Shown: positions 1 through 11,965, counted from the first letter of the stretch. The stretch is DNA of 64,000 nt from Prorocentrum cordatum (GCA_963575745.1 CAUYUJ010008569.1:140112-204111); one strand, 5' to 3'. Made by a program: numbers and translations. The notes: generated by a model not told the origin, from the sequence alone.

Positions 1-400
1 TGTTCCTCCTCCTCCTCCTGCTGCTTCTCCTCCTCTTCCTCCTCCTCCCCCTCCTCGTACTCCTCCTCCTCCTCCTCCTCCTCCTCCTCCTCCTCCTCCT
101 CTCCTCCTCCTCCTGTGTTTCGTCCTCCTCTTCCTTCTCCTCTCATTCCTTCTCCTCCTCCTCCTTTTCTTCTCCTCCTCCTCCTCCTCCTCCTCCTCCT
201 CCTCCTCCTCTTCATCCTCCTCCTCATCCTCCTCGTCGTCCTCCTCCTCCACCTCCTCTTCCTCATCTTCCACCCTCCTCTCCTCCTCCTCCTCCTCCTC
301 CTCATCTGTTTCCCTTTCCTCCTCCTCCTCCTCCTCCTCTTCCTCCTCCTCCTCCTCCTTGTCCTCCTCTTCCTCTCCCCCATCCTCTTTGTAGCGCTGT
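1..400. repeat. TCC/CTC microsatellite
   Basis: Almost uninterrupted TCC/CTC trinucleotides with scattered T, A and G interruptions. The long open frames across it (Leu, Ser or Pro runs) are a by-product of the repeat. No gene is supported. Confidence 0.95.
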
Positions 401-1485
401 TTTTGCTCACCCCCCGCATCGCTGGGCCGCGGCCGCGCCGCGCTCCCTGCGGGGCAAGGCCTGGCGCGCTCTCGCAGCAGCGCGTCGCCGAGGAAGCAGC
501 CCGCGGGGCACTCCTGGCGACGCACGCCGCGGCGGGATTCGCGGCATGCCACTCCCAGTTGGGAGTGCGTTTGCTGCGGGCCGCGGAGGGCCTGCTGCGC
601 GCGGCCGTGGCAAGTTTTCGTGCTCCCGCCAAGCCGCCGCCCGCGCGTGCTCCTGGCGTTGCTGCTGCCCCTGGGAGGCGGCGGCGGCGACGTGGACGTG
701 CCGACGGCGGCGTGACGAGCGGTGACGCCGAGATGGACGGCGCCGTGTGGGGGTGGTCGCAGGCCGCGGCGGCGGCGCCGCCCGCAGCCTGCCCTCGCGG
801 GCCTCCGTGTCCTGGAAGTCGTTGCCGCGCCCGCTGGCTGATATGGCCGAGATGCAGGACGAGCTGGACGGCGAGGTGCGGACGGGCTGGTGGCGGGCCG
901 CGGCGCTGGCCTGGCCCCGCACGCTCGGCGGCAACAGTTCCGCGGGACCGACGCCGACGCGGTCGATGCCTGGGGCGCGGCGCTGGCGGGTGTCATGCCT
1001 GCTCTTGGGGCGGGCGGTGTTGCGGTCGCGGCCGAGCGCGAGGGCATCCCCGAGGCGGACCTGCAGGCGTTCCAAGCGAACTTGCGGGCCTTCGAAGCGT
1101 CGGCGGACAGGCGGCCGCTTCCGTGAACCGCAAGGGTAAGTCCGTCTCGGAAGTAAGCTTCCTCACGGCCGCAGTCGGCGAAGTGGCCCAGGGTTCTGCG
1201 CCGTCAGAGCCCCCGTTCCGGACGCCGTGGGTTGCATCGAGTTCACGGTCGGGGGGTCGTAGGTCCGCAGCTGGAGCCAGGCCCCCCGCTCGGGGCGGGC
1301 CGCGGTTCGACCGCGCCTCGCTCTATGGCGCACTCCTCATCCTCATCCCCCTTGTGTTCCTCTTCCTCCTGTTCCTCCGCGCCCTCCTCCTCCGCCCACT
1401 CCTCGCCCTTATCAGCATCACAACCAGGGCGCCGTGGCAAGGACCACTTTTGAGAATGAATTCTTCCACGCGGGCTCCTGGTTAG
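401..1485 (+). other. GC-rich stretch, possible decayed exon
   Basis: The stretch is very GC-rich and open in several frames on both strands. The most protein-like stretch runs near 835-925 in one frame (ADMAEMQDELDGEV, then TGWW) and then continues in another frame to about 1126 (DADAVDAWGAALAGV, then GIPEADLQAFQANLRAF). This would need one frameshift near 930. A GTAAGT donor-like site follows at about 1135. I do not recognise a family, so this may be a broken exon or chance. Confidence 0.2.
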
Positions 1486-2380
1486 AAAATAAGTTCCCGG
1501 CGAAATCCTTCCGCGAGGATTCCTTACGTGAGTGGTGGCATTCGCATGGGTTCCTTACGTTGGAAACAAAGGCAAGTTCCTAGCGGTTCTAGATAGTAGA
1601 ACTCCGATGGTAGGAAACATTTCAACAAGGACTCCTGTGTAAAGACACGTCAGTACGGACTCATTATTTTAGGAACTGAATATATTCCATAAGCCCCGTA
1701 GCATTGATTGGCTAAAGAATGCGTCATTGAGCAAGGATTCGTTGCGCGACTGCTCTGTCACTAGCAGGGGGAGTTGACCAGGTATATGTGTTGCTTGTTG
1801 TCCTTGTGGTTTTGCTGTTGTGGTTGTTGCTCGTGCTCTTGTTCTTTGTGTTGCGTTGTTGTTGGTGTTGTTGGCGTTGCTGTCGTTGGCGTTGTGGTTG
1901 TGCGTTGTTTTTTGTTGTGACGCGCTGTTTTCCTCAACCAACGGTATTTGATATGTTTGGTCTGTGCGGTTGTTCCCCGTGCTTTCTTTGTTGGCGCTCG
2001 CTTCTGGGATTTCCCGTTCGACGGGGCTGGGGGGGGGGCCGGCCGCGCGGCGCGGCAGCCCCACGGGGTCATATTTTCGAACTCGCGCCGCCAGCGCCAC
2101 GCCTCCAGGCGGCGATGCGTCTCGGCACTTACAATTGCCGACGAGGGCACCTTTTCGTGAAGGAGGGAGCGCATCAAAAACATCTGTGTGAAGTTGACTT
2201 CGGGGAGCTCGAGTCCGCCGAGGATGGGTTTGGCGCGCTAGCGCAGCTCCGAAGCACCGCGCCGCCTGGCCTGGGAGGCCACCCTACGCTTACTCCTCAC
2301 TCGACGTTCCCGCGTCAACTCTCGGGGCGAGCACTGGCTCGCCGACAGCGGCCTGGCTGTGTGGCCGCCCATCAGCAGCG
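1486..2380. other. No recognisable gene; TTG/TGT-rich segment
   Basis: Mixed-composition DNA. Positions 1780-1930 are a degenerate TTG/TGT-rich run that makes hydrophobic open frames on the plus strand. Nothing here resembles a known domain. Confidence 0.5.
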
Positions 2381-4494
2381 GTGAACGGGGCGCGCGCACA
2401 TGCGCAACGCTTATGCTACATCGCGACAGAACCTCCCCACAGACGGCGGCTCGCCAGCGCGTCGACGCGCGCGGCAGCGCCTGCCCCGGGACGCCGCCGG
2501 CGAGGCCGCGCCCAGAGCGGTTCAACATGTGACGTCAGCCACCAGGGTCACCGTCATCAGCTCGACAACGGCACGCAGGATGGCACTGCCCCTGCGGCCG
2601 CCCGCGACGCCACCTCTCATGCAAACACAGCTGGCCGAACCAGCTCCACCGCGCTGCCGCCGCCAACGCGGGCGCCGCCTTCAACAGCTCGACCGAAAAT
2701 GATCGCGCCCCCACCCGTCACAGCCTCGCATCGAGGAAGCGTTGTGCACCATGATTGCGCGCGCGTCTCGACAACCACCGCCGCTCGCCGATGGGGCAGA
2801 GCATGTCTGAGCCCGACGCGCCGTCGACCAGGCACTTTGCGACTGGGCTACGACGAGCACCACGAGGGCAACCTGGCCACGCGCCCACCGCAGACCGCGC
2901 TCGACATTATCGCCATCGAGAGGCCGCCCCCCGCTGCCAGCCAGCCCCCGCGTCAAAGTCAAGGGCCCAGATGTCTCGCAAAAGACTGGCGCCATGGGAA
3001 CAACCATATGAACATGTTCGTCGCGAAGCCCTGGCGGGCACGTCGCGCCAGGCAGTCGACCTTCTCCGCGGGCACGCGCGCGGCCGCGGCACTTCAGCAC
3101 CGCCGGCTCTACGAGGCGCCGGCACGGCAGCCGGCCACCAGAGGTCAGCGCTGCGGCGCCGGCCACACTTTCTCACCCACTAATTAACCAGCATGCATCG
3201 CAGTTGCCCGGCACGTTGGCCGCGGTGCGTTGCCGACCCTGGGACGTTTATAAACAGCCGAGGTAGGTGCCTGCGACATTGCGCCGTTGTTGGCTGCGCC
3301 CAGACAGCACGCTTCGCGTGGGCGCCGAGCGGAATTCACCAGACCATCACGAGGACCTGTCAACGGCAGCGACTGGCAAGCGCCGGCAAGGAGAGACACT
3401 CTGCCGCGGGCAGCTGGGCGAGCTGCGTCTGCGCCCCCACGACGCAAGGCGAGCGGGCGCTCCCCAGCCACGCCGCCGCGCAAGCGCCGCAACGGCGAGC
3501 TACGCCCGCCGGCGTCACATCGCCAGAGAGTGCCGAAGGCGAGCGACCGCGCCAGCACTGGGCCGAAAGTACAGCCAGGGAGCAAACTTGGCTGGGAGGC
3601 ACGATCGGCGCCGCGGGCCGAGCGCGCGCCGGGCACGATTTGCGCCGCGCACCACGATCAGCACCCTGCCCTTGGCCGCCAGGCAACGAGCCGACGGGGC
3701 GCCAAGGGTCGTCGACGCCCCGTTCAGGCTGAGGCCCCTGAGCCATGGGCGAGATGCGCCGGGCGCCCTCTGCGACAGCCGCGCGTCGAACGCCGCGGCG
3801 CCTCATTGCGGGCGGCCCTCTATTGCTGCCTGGGAGCTGCTCCTTTGCCTGATGGCCCCGACTTGAAGAGCGGCGCGCGCGCGCCCGCTGCCTTCCTCGC
3901 TCACAGCGCGCGCGCACTGACGCATAGGAAGGGGGAAGGACCGCCGCCGCGCCCGTGCCATTACCGCCGTGCTTTTGACCATGCCGCCACCATGTCACCC
4001 GCAACTATAACCTTTCCCCCGTCGTTATATTCTTCCTTCTCGCCCCCCTCCTCGCAGGCCAATCGGGCCTAGAGGGGGGTCGGCGTCGCCCCTGCATTGG
4101 GCCCCACGAGCGCAGGCCACGACGCCCAAAGCGCCCGGCCGGAGCGGCAGCGGAGCGTCGCGCAAAAATCGCGCCGAACACGCGCGGCGAGCAGAGCGCG
4201 TTTGAGCGGCGTGCCGGGCAGGCGCGGGAGGCCAGCTCGCCGCTGCCGGGGGAGCGGATCGTCGACGGCGCGCCGGCGTCGCTGGGGCGGCGCGAACGCG
4301 ACGCGGCGGCGGCGCGGGCCAGTGCGGAGCACGGCCACCCCCCCCCCTTCCGAGGCGTCCATCGGCGACCTGGACGCGCCGGCGGAGACCGCGGACGGGG
4401 CGCCGGGCGGGCGCGCTCGACCCCGCGCGCGCAATCGAGCACGACTGCAAGCCCGCAGGCAACCAGTTGCGGCCAAGTGGACAGCTGTCAGGAG
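2381..4494. other. GC-rich DNA open in all frames, no gene assigned
   Basis: Overlapping open frames of 130-270 codons exist on both strands. All are rich in Arg, Ala and Pro as expected from base composition, and none shows a domain. One plus-strand frame (2381-3187) starts with ATG but has no recognisable motif. I treat these as compositional. Confidence 0.4.
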
Positions 4495-4655
4495 GGGAGA
4501 AAAAACACACAGACATCATTAATCGTCGATGCCCCCAGAAATATGAGAAAATGTCGGAAGTGGGGGGATGGCGAAAACTGAGAAAAATAAGTTCAAAACA
4601 TTGAGGGGTCCTGTTACTAGCGCTCATTTCTTTGCGCGTCCCAGGGCCCCTTCAA
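4495..4655 (+). repeat. Dispersed repeat D4, copy 1
   Basis: About 160 bp with clear similarity to 11425-11590. Shared landmarks are ACACAGACA, AATCGTCGAT, a CCCC(A/G)GA block, an ATATG block and, at the end, TCT(T)TGCG(C/T)GTCCC followed by GGGCCC. The copies are diverged with small indels, so the family is old. Confidence 0.6.
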
Positions 4656-5385
4656 GCTGCCCGACGGGCGGGGCCCAGCGCGCGGGGCCTCAGAGCGAGC
4701 GCTGGCGCCTCTGGCGCGAGGGCGATCTGGCGCTTGGCGCTACGCCGCCAGGGGGCGGCTTCGATTTGGTCGGAGAAAGCGCGGCGCCAAGTCCATTGCG
4801 AGATTGCCGAAGTATTTGCCACGGTGTTACCGACGTTGAGAATGTCGCCATCAGCATCAATCATCGGTTCCCTAAATTAGCCGAATGATTCACGGAGGAA
4901 GGCAATGGGACAAGACCCGGGCAACGAGGCATCGCAGGAGGGGCGCCGCACGCCTGAAAGAGCCACGAGCCGCATTATTCGGTCGGCGCGACGAGCGCTG
5001 AACCAATCCGACGGTTCGACTGGCTTGGGCCCGCCGAGAAGGCGGCCGGGCCGAACTGGCAGCCGCCGGGAGGGCGGGTGGGGCGCTGAGGCGCGCGCAG
5101 CAGTGCGAACTGCCGCGGGCGGCGCATGCGCGCCTGGCAGCCCGGGCCAGAGGGGTGGCCGCCGGTCGAGGGGCGACATGCTCGGAATAGCTCGGGGGCC
5201 CCGGGGCTGCCGGGAGGGGGGCGGCCGTCCAGAGTGGCGCGGGCGCTGGCTACCCCGCCAACGCTGCCGCGCGCCTCATCGACGAGGTTTCGCCGATGCT
5301 CTGCGAGGCCGAGAGGCCCTCGGCCGTCGTCGACCCCGGGCGCGAGGGACAGGGCGGGATCGGAGGCGATCGGCACTGGCGGGCT

Positions 5386-6180
5386 GACATCGCTGGAGCA
5401 GGAGAACATCTCGGCGAAGACGAAGGAGGACCACGGCCGAAGGCTGGCGCGAGTCGACGCCTTCTGCAGGACCAGCGGCTTCGAGACCGACGACGACATG
5501 AAGCTGTGGTGCGCCCTCGTGAATTACGCGGATTTGAGCCCCGCAACGGCGGTTCCAAGCTGCTGGCAGCGGCGGCGGCCCATCGCTCGCCTCGGCTGCG
5601 CCGCGCGGGGCGGTCGCTGAAGCTGCCGCGAGTGGAGTGGCGGGGGCGCTGCTGGATGCGCCTGGCGCCGCCGGGCACGCGGGCCCCTGCGCCGCGGGCG
5701 GCGATCGCCCAGTCGCTGCCGCTGCGCGGCGAGCACTGGGCGGGGCGCTGGCGGTAGGTTGGGCGGCGGACACCTACCCGGGGCCCAGCGAGCTGCTGTC
5801 GCTTCGGGCCAACCGCGCAGCGCCAGCCCAGCCCCAGCCCAGGGACCATTGCCGCCTCGCGCCCCTGGAGATGAGGCCCGAAGAGGAGCTGGAACCCACT
5901 AAGACGAAGGAGCTTAACAACCCCATCCTGCTGGACAGCCCCAACCGCCCGTGCCTGGGCTGCCTGGCGGAGCGCGCAGCGAGCGAGGCGAGCCTCTCGA
6001 CGGCGCTCATCTGTCCACGGCCGGTCGCGGCTTCCGATGTCATGCTCAAGCGCGAGGCAGCGTTGGTCTGCCTCGAGACGTGGGAGCACGCGACCCAGGG
6101 ACACTGGCCTCTCACACGACTGGCTGACCAGGTCCAGGTCGCCGGAGGTGATCAAGCGGCGCGCAGGTGGGTATCAGATG
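5386..6180 (+). pseudogene. Tyrosine-recombinase-like (integrase/Crypton-type) relic, frameshifted
   Basis: Three frames together give a protein resembling the tyrosine-recombinase-like proteins common in dinoflagellate genomes. About 5386-5540 encodes an N-terminal core-binding-like part (LEQENISAKTKEDHGRRL, then RVDAFCRTSGFETDDD). About 5545-5757 in the next frame encodes SKLLAAAAA and LPRVEWRGRCW. About 5755-6000 in the third frame encodes TYPGPSELLSLR and then PTKTKELNNPILLDSP, which fits the catalytic-domain start (box-I Arg region). Near 6108-6180 a return to an earlier frame gives RSPEVIKRRAGG, like the RRG-W box near the C-terminus. At least three frameshifts and the lack of a visible catalytic His or Tyr mean it is dead. 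The family assignment is by eye and remains inference. Confidence 0.5.
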
Positions 6181-9129
6181 GGTGCGGGGTGGCATTGGGG
6201 TAGCTCCGGAGTCATCAGGCAGTCGGCCACTGCCGGGGGATCGACAGGCACTGGGGCCAAAGCGGACGCAAGTCTCGAGAACGCCAAAAAGTTCAGGCAG
6301 AGCGATGCGGTCGCGAGCAGGCGCCGAGATGCGGGCCCCTCCGAGACAGCCGCACTGTCTGAAACTTCGTCGGGCAAGCAGGGCCGGTCGAAGGCCTTGC
6401 GCGGGAAAGGCTGGATGGTCCAGACCCGGGGCGTCCGCGAATCACCCAGCCATGACATTTGTCGCGAGGAAGTAATTCGCAGCATCCTACTTCAGGCCCT
6501 GCGGGCCCAGCAGGCCCACCCAGGCACGCCGCGCAGCAGTTCATGGACGGCCCGGACAGGCCAGTTCGGGACCTCCTGGGGGCCGGATGCGGCCCAGCAA
6601 GTTCCATAGAGGCGAACCGAATCTTCCAACCCTGAGCGCCGAAAAGGTCCGAATAGGCAACCGTCTGCAGCGCATCACGCTTCGCTTAGTCCGTCTCTGC
6701 TGTAAATAAGGTGCCCGCAACAATCCAGACAATTTTCGCTCGTCGGACAAAGGAAGCAGCCGGCGTTCAACCACTGTCCAAAATCCTGACACGCATGCAT
6801 CTTTTCCGCAATGCGGCGCAGTGTTCGGGCACCATGCTGCAACACTCCCAACGCAAGACCAATCGATCCAGAGTGAGGCTCCGAAGGGGTTCCCCTGGAC
6901 CCGGGTGGCGGAGCCTTACCCCCGTCGCCCTGTCTTGGAAAGGCTTCGGAGCATTAGTGACAATCTCTCGCAGGTAGAATATGGAATGTACCGCCTCGGC
7001 CGAGAGGTCGGCAGTCGGTCAGATCTGGCCGCTCAGAATTGCTGCGCAGCCGCGCGCGCGAGAGTTTGGTTGTACACTCATCGAACATGCCACGTGGCCT
7101 TAATGAATAACGGAGCACCTGGCAGCATAATCGCGCCTAGCTGTTTTTTTGCATTACTGCTAACGTCGGTGATCAAGCGGTCTTCTCACCCCACCATTCG
7201 CCCCCAGCCCCCACCGTTGTCTGAGTGTCATGGGCCAGGACAACGCAGGCACAGACAGCGCGCAGCGCATGGCAGTGGGCCAGGTATGGCCGTCAGTATT
7301 GCTGCGGAGCTGCGCTTAATAGAGATTGGACGCAACCACATCCTGAACAACATCTTGGCTTTCATTGAGTAATGGAGCACCATATTCCTCCTCCTCCACC
7401 TCTATCCCCCCCCCCCCCCCTCCTCCTCCTCAGCCATTTTAGCTTATGTCGCAGATCTGGAACCCTCAGAGGTTCTGCTCGCGTTCAGCGGGGTCGCGCC
7501 TCGCGCCCATGGCGTCCCGGGCGGCACTCGCTGACCAGCAGTCCTTCGGGCCGCGTTTTCTGCTCGTGCCCTTTACCGCTCGGGCCTTCCCATCGCGCTC
7601 ATCACGGCGCCGACGTTCCTGCGCCGACAATCTGCCCGGGGCGCCCCCGCCCCCCGACGGCGGAGAGCACGTGGAATTTCTTCGCCACTAACAGCGCGGT
7701 GGATTCCCCGCCCCACTCCTGCGCGCGCACGATTACGGGCCCCTTCCCACAGGACAGCTACTTCATGTTCATGGGATGCGCATTTACAATTTGGCTGCTA
7801 AGTGGGTAACAGACGTTGGCGGACTTCCCACAGGCGACCTCGACGATTCCCATTCTCGCCACTAGCGCCTGCGTCGTGCAAGATGCGTCTCCTAGAGGTT
7901 GCATGATCATTTCAGGCGCGCTGGCCTTGAGCATGCTGCTCCTCGAGTGGGGCATGCCAGCTCTCATCAAGCCGTTGATCGCACTAAATAAATTAGGCGT
8001 GGCTCACGTCATCGCGCAAGTCCAGTCTGTCAAGCGGGATACATTGGCTTCTTGGTCGGTGCTCTAGTCGTTCATCGCTCGTTCCTTTTCGGCGCGATCC
8101 CCGCAGGCGTCGTCGTGGGAGGCAAGGGCAGAACTGGCGCCAGACGACACCAGGTTGCGCGTGACATCTCCATGGTCGCGACGATTGCCCATGGACATCT
8201 CCGACCCATTGAGGAAATGCGGAAACACGTTGTCAGCCAACCCCCCTTACACACGCGCAAGGAAAGCATGCGCGAGCCACTCTGTCTCGTAGGACGGGCC
8301 GTCGTTCAATCGATTCCTTGGGCCTTGAATACCTTTTACCTGTCTCTTTCGGATCGCCAGTGCTACGCTATTGCGCTGCGCATCTTCGCCCGAGTACCCC
8401 TGGCATTGTTCGCCAGTTGCTTCCAGCTAACACTGACGCCCGCGGCCCAGAGATGCCAGTGGTTCTCGATGGCGCACGCGTACGTCAGAGGGATGGTCGC
8501 AGCTCCATTCACGCTGGCCTTCTCCTTTCTATCGGGCTCGGTTGAGTCTGGCGACTGGCGTCCATCATTGTCTGGTTCGCCGCGGCATCCCAGGTGTCTG
8601 TCATACGCGAGTCCTGCAGTCTGATCGGCCATGCGTTCGTAGACGGCTTCGTGGTGTACCTCACTCTCAATAAACACGACGCGACGGTCCTGGCGGACCT
8701 TTCCCGGGGAGGTCAAGAAGCGGTTCTCGAAGGTGCACGCAGTCACGCGGAAGAAGCCAGAGAAATACCAGCCATGTACAAATGCTTCAGATAATCCAAA
8801 AAGGAAGACAAAAGCCAAGGCAAAGGGCAAAGCAAGCCCCGCGCCAGAGGCCCTTTCGGACGCGGGCGATCAGGGGGCTCCGGTAGAGGAGACCACTGAG
8901 GACTGTCATCATGATTCAGGTTCCGGCGTCAGCATTTGCGCAAGCAGCGCAAGTAGCAAAACAGGTACGCACATAGACACAACGCATACCAAACATCGAC
9001 GAGTCTGTTGCAACAGAACCGGAGGCCCCGTCTGACCAGAGCAAAGGAAGAATCTTCCGGTTGTCAATGCACACGCGGAAGATCTGATTGGCTTGGGCCA
9101 CGCCACACCAGCGGATATCAAGTTGCTCT
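6181..9129. other. Unassigned DNA
   Basis: No recognised gene. Short plus-strand frames exist at 7816-8067, at 8052-8624 and at 8733-9035 (Lys/Ala-rich: KRKTKAKAKGKAS). None carries a domain I can name. A short TCC/C-rich tract lies at 7385-7432. This may be decayed coding sequence, because the composition is less extreme than in flanking regions. Confidence 0.4.
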
Positions 9130-9512
9130 GTGACAAAAGTGCACTGGTGTACCAAAGGTCAACAAGCCAACTTCGGCGAGGAAGTCGTCAAGATATTTAA
9201 AGTGAGCAACTATGGCGTCGGTTCGATGGAGGTCGCGCACGACGCGGGCGAGAAGCAGCCGAAACAATTGATTTACTACGGCGGTTACAAGGCAGGTAAG
9301 AATGTCAACCTCAAGATCGCGAGGTATCGCAATTTGGCAAGGGAACGAGAGTCGCCCACAGCAATGAGTCGATGCTTGGTCTCTCCGCCACGCACCTCAA
9401 GCAGGGCAAGGTCACTGTGGGCATGCACGCCGGCAAGATTGACGAGAAGACGTCCTGGGGCGTCCTCTTCGACGACCGCGCGACGGCGGCCGTCGACAAG
9501 TCGTGCCTTTAG
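9130..9512 (+). pseudogene. Unidentified protein fragment with one frame break
   Basis: Two adjacent plus-strand frames both read like real protein. The first covers about 9166-9300 (FGEEVVKIFKVSNYGVGSME, then EKQPKQLIYYGGYKAG). The second covers 9321-9512 (EVSQFGKGTRVAHSNESMLG, then VGMHAGKIDEKTSWGVLFDD) and ends at TAG. They differ by one frame. The join lies around GTAAGAATG...CTCAAG at about 9297-9316, so removing that 20-nt GT...AG segment would restore the frame. Such an intron would be implausibly short, so a simple indel is more likely. I do not recognise the domain. Confidence 0.35.
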
Positions 9513-10440
9513 GACGCGCGCAAGGTTGCCCCCGGCCACGTTGGCAAGGCCAGGACTGGTCATGTCCCCGCTTGTCCGGCGCTTTTTAGCAGTTCCTTAG
9601 CTGTTTTGGAGTGGCCTGAATCGAGGCTATGCAGCGCTTGATCCTTGCATGGGCGACGGAGTGTTACGTCGCAGCTATGCTGACAAGTTTATCGTTGCGG
9701 GTGTTCCAGAAGTGAGCCCTGAAGTCTGGGCAGATGCACAGCACTTGTGTCCACCTCATTGGTAAGTGCTTTGTCAGGACGGCCTATCAGTCGAATGGCA
9801 ACGCGTCGAGGACAGTGCGCGCTGCGCCGGGAAGCCTCTCTGCTCTGTGGTCAATCCACCATCTGAGTTTGGGATGCCTTTCGGCCGCGCTGTCGTTGCC
9901 ATGGCACGCCGCCATGATGACGTGGTTGCAGATTGGCCAGCTCATCATTTGCGCGACGCTCCGAAAGGGTGGTCGCATTCTGGTGACGGCAAGCGACATA
10001 CCTGGAGCCAGGCTTTATACCCAACGGTTGCTGGCAGTTACACGGGCCGCGTTGTATCTTTGTTTTGCAGTATGCACGTGCCGCTCATGGGCCCATATAT
10101 ATATATATGTATACTTCCTTTTTTTTCCGCTGGGCCATCGTCAGCCGCATGCTACGCGTCTTGATGACTCTACATTACCCGGCAACGTCCCGAAGTTCAC
10201 GTCGGACCGCCACTAGATATTGTGTTTTATAAAGTGTTGTGGACGTGGTGCTAGGCCGACGTACATCCCAGGTTTCTCTACATCGTTAGACGAGGACTGG
10301 GCAGCGGTACTTTCAGACTTTGACCCCGCGCTGTTCGCAGAGATTGTGCAACAACGGTGGAGCCAACCATGCTTTACCTCAATGTATCGTGCCCTGCGCA
10401 AGTTTGACAAACGACCACGTGACGAACTTGACAAGGATGC
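9513..10440. other. Unassigned DNA with a short AT tract
   Basis: Plus-strand frames at 9766-10164 and at 10220-10440 read in part like protein (for example STSLDEDWAAVLSDFDPALF). No family is recognised and no start or stop can be justified. An (AT)n run lies near 10092-10110. Confidence 0.3.
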
Positions 10441-10572
10441 AGCCTCTTCCTCCTCCTATTTCTCCTCCTCCTACTCCTTGTTCCTGTTCTTCCGCCGCCT
10501 CCTCCTGATCTTCCTTTTCCGACGACGACGAAGACGGCGACGGCGCCGGCGCCGGCGGCGGCGACGGAAGCC
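10441..10572. repeat. TCC then GCC/GGC simple repeats
   Basis: The TCC-rich run is at 10441-10510 and the CGG/CGC-rich run at 10515-10570. This produces poly-Arg or poly-Ser frames only. Confidence 0.9.
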
Positions 10573-10681
10573 CAGACATCCGATATCTGAGTTATGTTAA
10601 ACACGGGGCCCCTTGAAGTCCCGAAGGCCAGTTCTTCATCCCGAGTTGTTTTTTGACGGCCTGTGGGCCCAGCGAGAGCCC
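10573..10681 (+). repeat. Dispersed repeat D1, copy a
   Basis: It begins CAGACATCCGA and ends TTGACGGCC..GTGGGCCC.GCGAG. It matches 39598-39718 on the plus strand, and 27669-27781 and 62241-62360 on the minus strand. A truncated inverted copy at 11006-11043 makes an inverted pair about 325 bp apart. No coding role is evident. Confidence 0.65.
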
Positions 10682-10813
10682 GCGCAGACCGGAAACGGGC
10701 AGAATTGTCCCAGTGTTTTCTTAGCGACGTGAGCATGTCTGGGGGCAGAGGCGGCGACGGCGACGGCGACGGAGGCGGCGGCGACGGCGGCGGCGAGCCC
10801 AGCGGCAGGCCCA

Positions 10814-11047
10814 ATGATGGCTGTGGCGGCGCAGGCCGCGGCGCTGACGGCCGCCTGGCTGCTGGCGTCCCTGCACCGCTGCGAGGGGAAGATACCGCCC
10901 CTGCTGAAGGTGGACGACAAGGCGTCGGCGGCGCGCACCCGGGCCTCCCACGCAGAGAGAGCAAGCAGCGAGGCGGAGGCGTCTCTACGCTTTCGGCGTC
11001 TGAGGGCCCTCGCCGGGCCCCAGGACCCTCCAAAAATCAAGCAGTGA
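10814..11047 (+). CDS. Small hypothetical reading frame
   Basis: A 77-codon ATG frame. Residues 1-20 are hydrophobic (MMAVAAQAAALTAAWLLASL) like a signal peptide or membrane anchor. A charged, potentially helical segment follows (KVDDKASAARTRASHAERAS). Its last 14 codons overlap the inverted D1 fragment, so the stop may be accidental. The surrounding DNA is GGC-rich. There is no family match, and it could be a first exon or chance. Confidence 0.22.
   Translation: MMAVAAQAAALTAAWLLASLHRCEGKIPPLLKVDDKASAARTRASHAERASSEAEASLRFRRLRALAGPQDPPKIKQ
11006..11043 (-). repeat. Dispersed repeat D1, truncated inverted copy
   Basis: The complement of this stretch aligns with the right end of copy a (TTTTT, then a GGGCCC.GCGAG.GCCC pattern). 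Only the terminal 35-40 bp are present. With copy a it forms an inverted pair enclosing 10682-11005. Confidence 0.5.
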
Positions 11048-11082
11048 CGAAGCGTCCTGGCGTGCCTGCAGGCCTATCAAGC

Positions 11083-11262
11083 AATGTTCTAAGAACCTTT
11101 TGTTGAACATTTCTGGTCGAGAACGTCTTGCTTTACCACATCGGGTTTATGTTCTAAGAACATTGTTTTCGTTATTAGAACATTTGGGGATTCTAAGAAC
11201 ATGTCGTGGTAGGCCTATAGAAATGCTGGGACGGTCGGTCCCTGCTCAAAAAAACTATCCAG
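11083..11262 (+). repeat. Dispersed repeat D5, copy 1
   Basis: About 180 bp similar to 23881-24072. Both contain several GTTCTAAGAAC-like palindromes and end with CATGGCAGGCCTA-like sequence followed by GACGGTCGGTCCCTGCTCAAA. The final 20 bp are nearly identical, while the middle is diverged. Confidence 0.65.
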
Positions 11263-11424
11263 GACGAAAGACGGGTCCGCGGGAAGTCGTCCAGAGCCCC
11301 GGTGGACCCCGCGTGGCACAGTTTAAGACCTCGGAGGTCTTGGCACGAGGGCCGAGGCTCGAGGGACGGCTCGTGGGCACTTTTTGGGGGGGGCCCGAGG
11401 CTCCTCGGTCGCCCTCATCTCAGG

Positions 11425-11590
11425 AGGGGGACAAACCCACACAGACAACATGAATCGTCGATCCCCCGGACAATATGGAAACATGTGGGAACTGGGGGGG
11501 GGGGAAGACAAAAACCCAGAAGCTGGGAGAAAAGATGGGGAGTCTTGGTGTCTGTGTGCACTTCTCTGCGTGTCCCTGGGGGGGGCCCTT
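11425..11590 (+). repeat. Dispersed repeat D4, copy 2
   Basis: This is the second copy of the repeat at 4495-4655, with the same order of landmarks (ACACAGACA, AATCGTCGAT, GTGTCCC near the end) and several G-run length differences. Confidence 0.6.
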
Positions 11591-11721
11591 CCTCGTCGAT
11601 CGGTCGAGGCTCGAGGTTCGAGGGAGGCCTTCTCTTCGCAAGTGTTCTGCTGGCTGCGGGTCGCCCTGCCGCTCGAGGACCGAGGCTCAACAGAAGGAGG
11701 TGCGCTGCGCAGCTCTCGGCT

Positions 11722-11965
11722 TCGTATTCCCCTTATTATGATTAATAGTATGAGTGTTCTTCTCAGTATGATTAATAAAAATATTAGTATGATGCTTGTT
11801 ATTATTAGTAGTATGGTTATTCGTGCTCTTATTATTAATAGTATCATTAGAATTATTATTATTAGTATTACTCTTAGTATGGTTGTTATTTTTAGTATTA
11901 CTGTTCGTATTGCTATCAGTATTAGTATTATTACTACTACCATTGTTTTTGGTATTATTATTGCG
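11722..11965. repeat. Degenerate ATT/TAG-rich low-complexity island
   Basis: About 240 bp built from ATTATTAGTAT-type words, very AT-rich inside a GC-rich neighbourhood. It gives Ile/Ser or Asn/Thr frames only. Confidence 0.85.

Noticed and set aside
115-1485. 456-codon open frame on the plus strand
   Set aside because: The first third is translated TCC repeat and the rest has no domain; openness is compositional.
2381-4072. Arg-rich frames as a retroelement gag-like gene
   Set aside because: There is no zinc knuckle or conserved block. Several overlapping frames are equally open, so base composition explains them.
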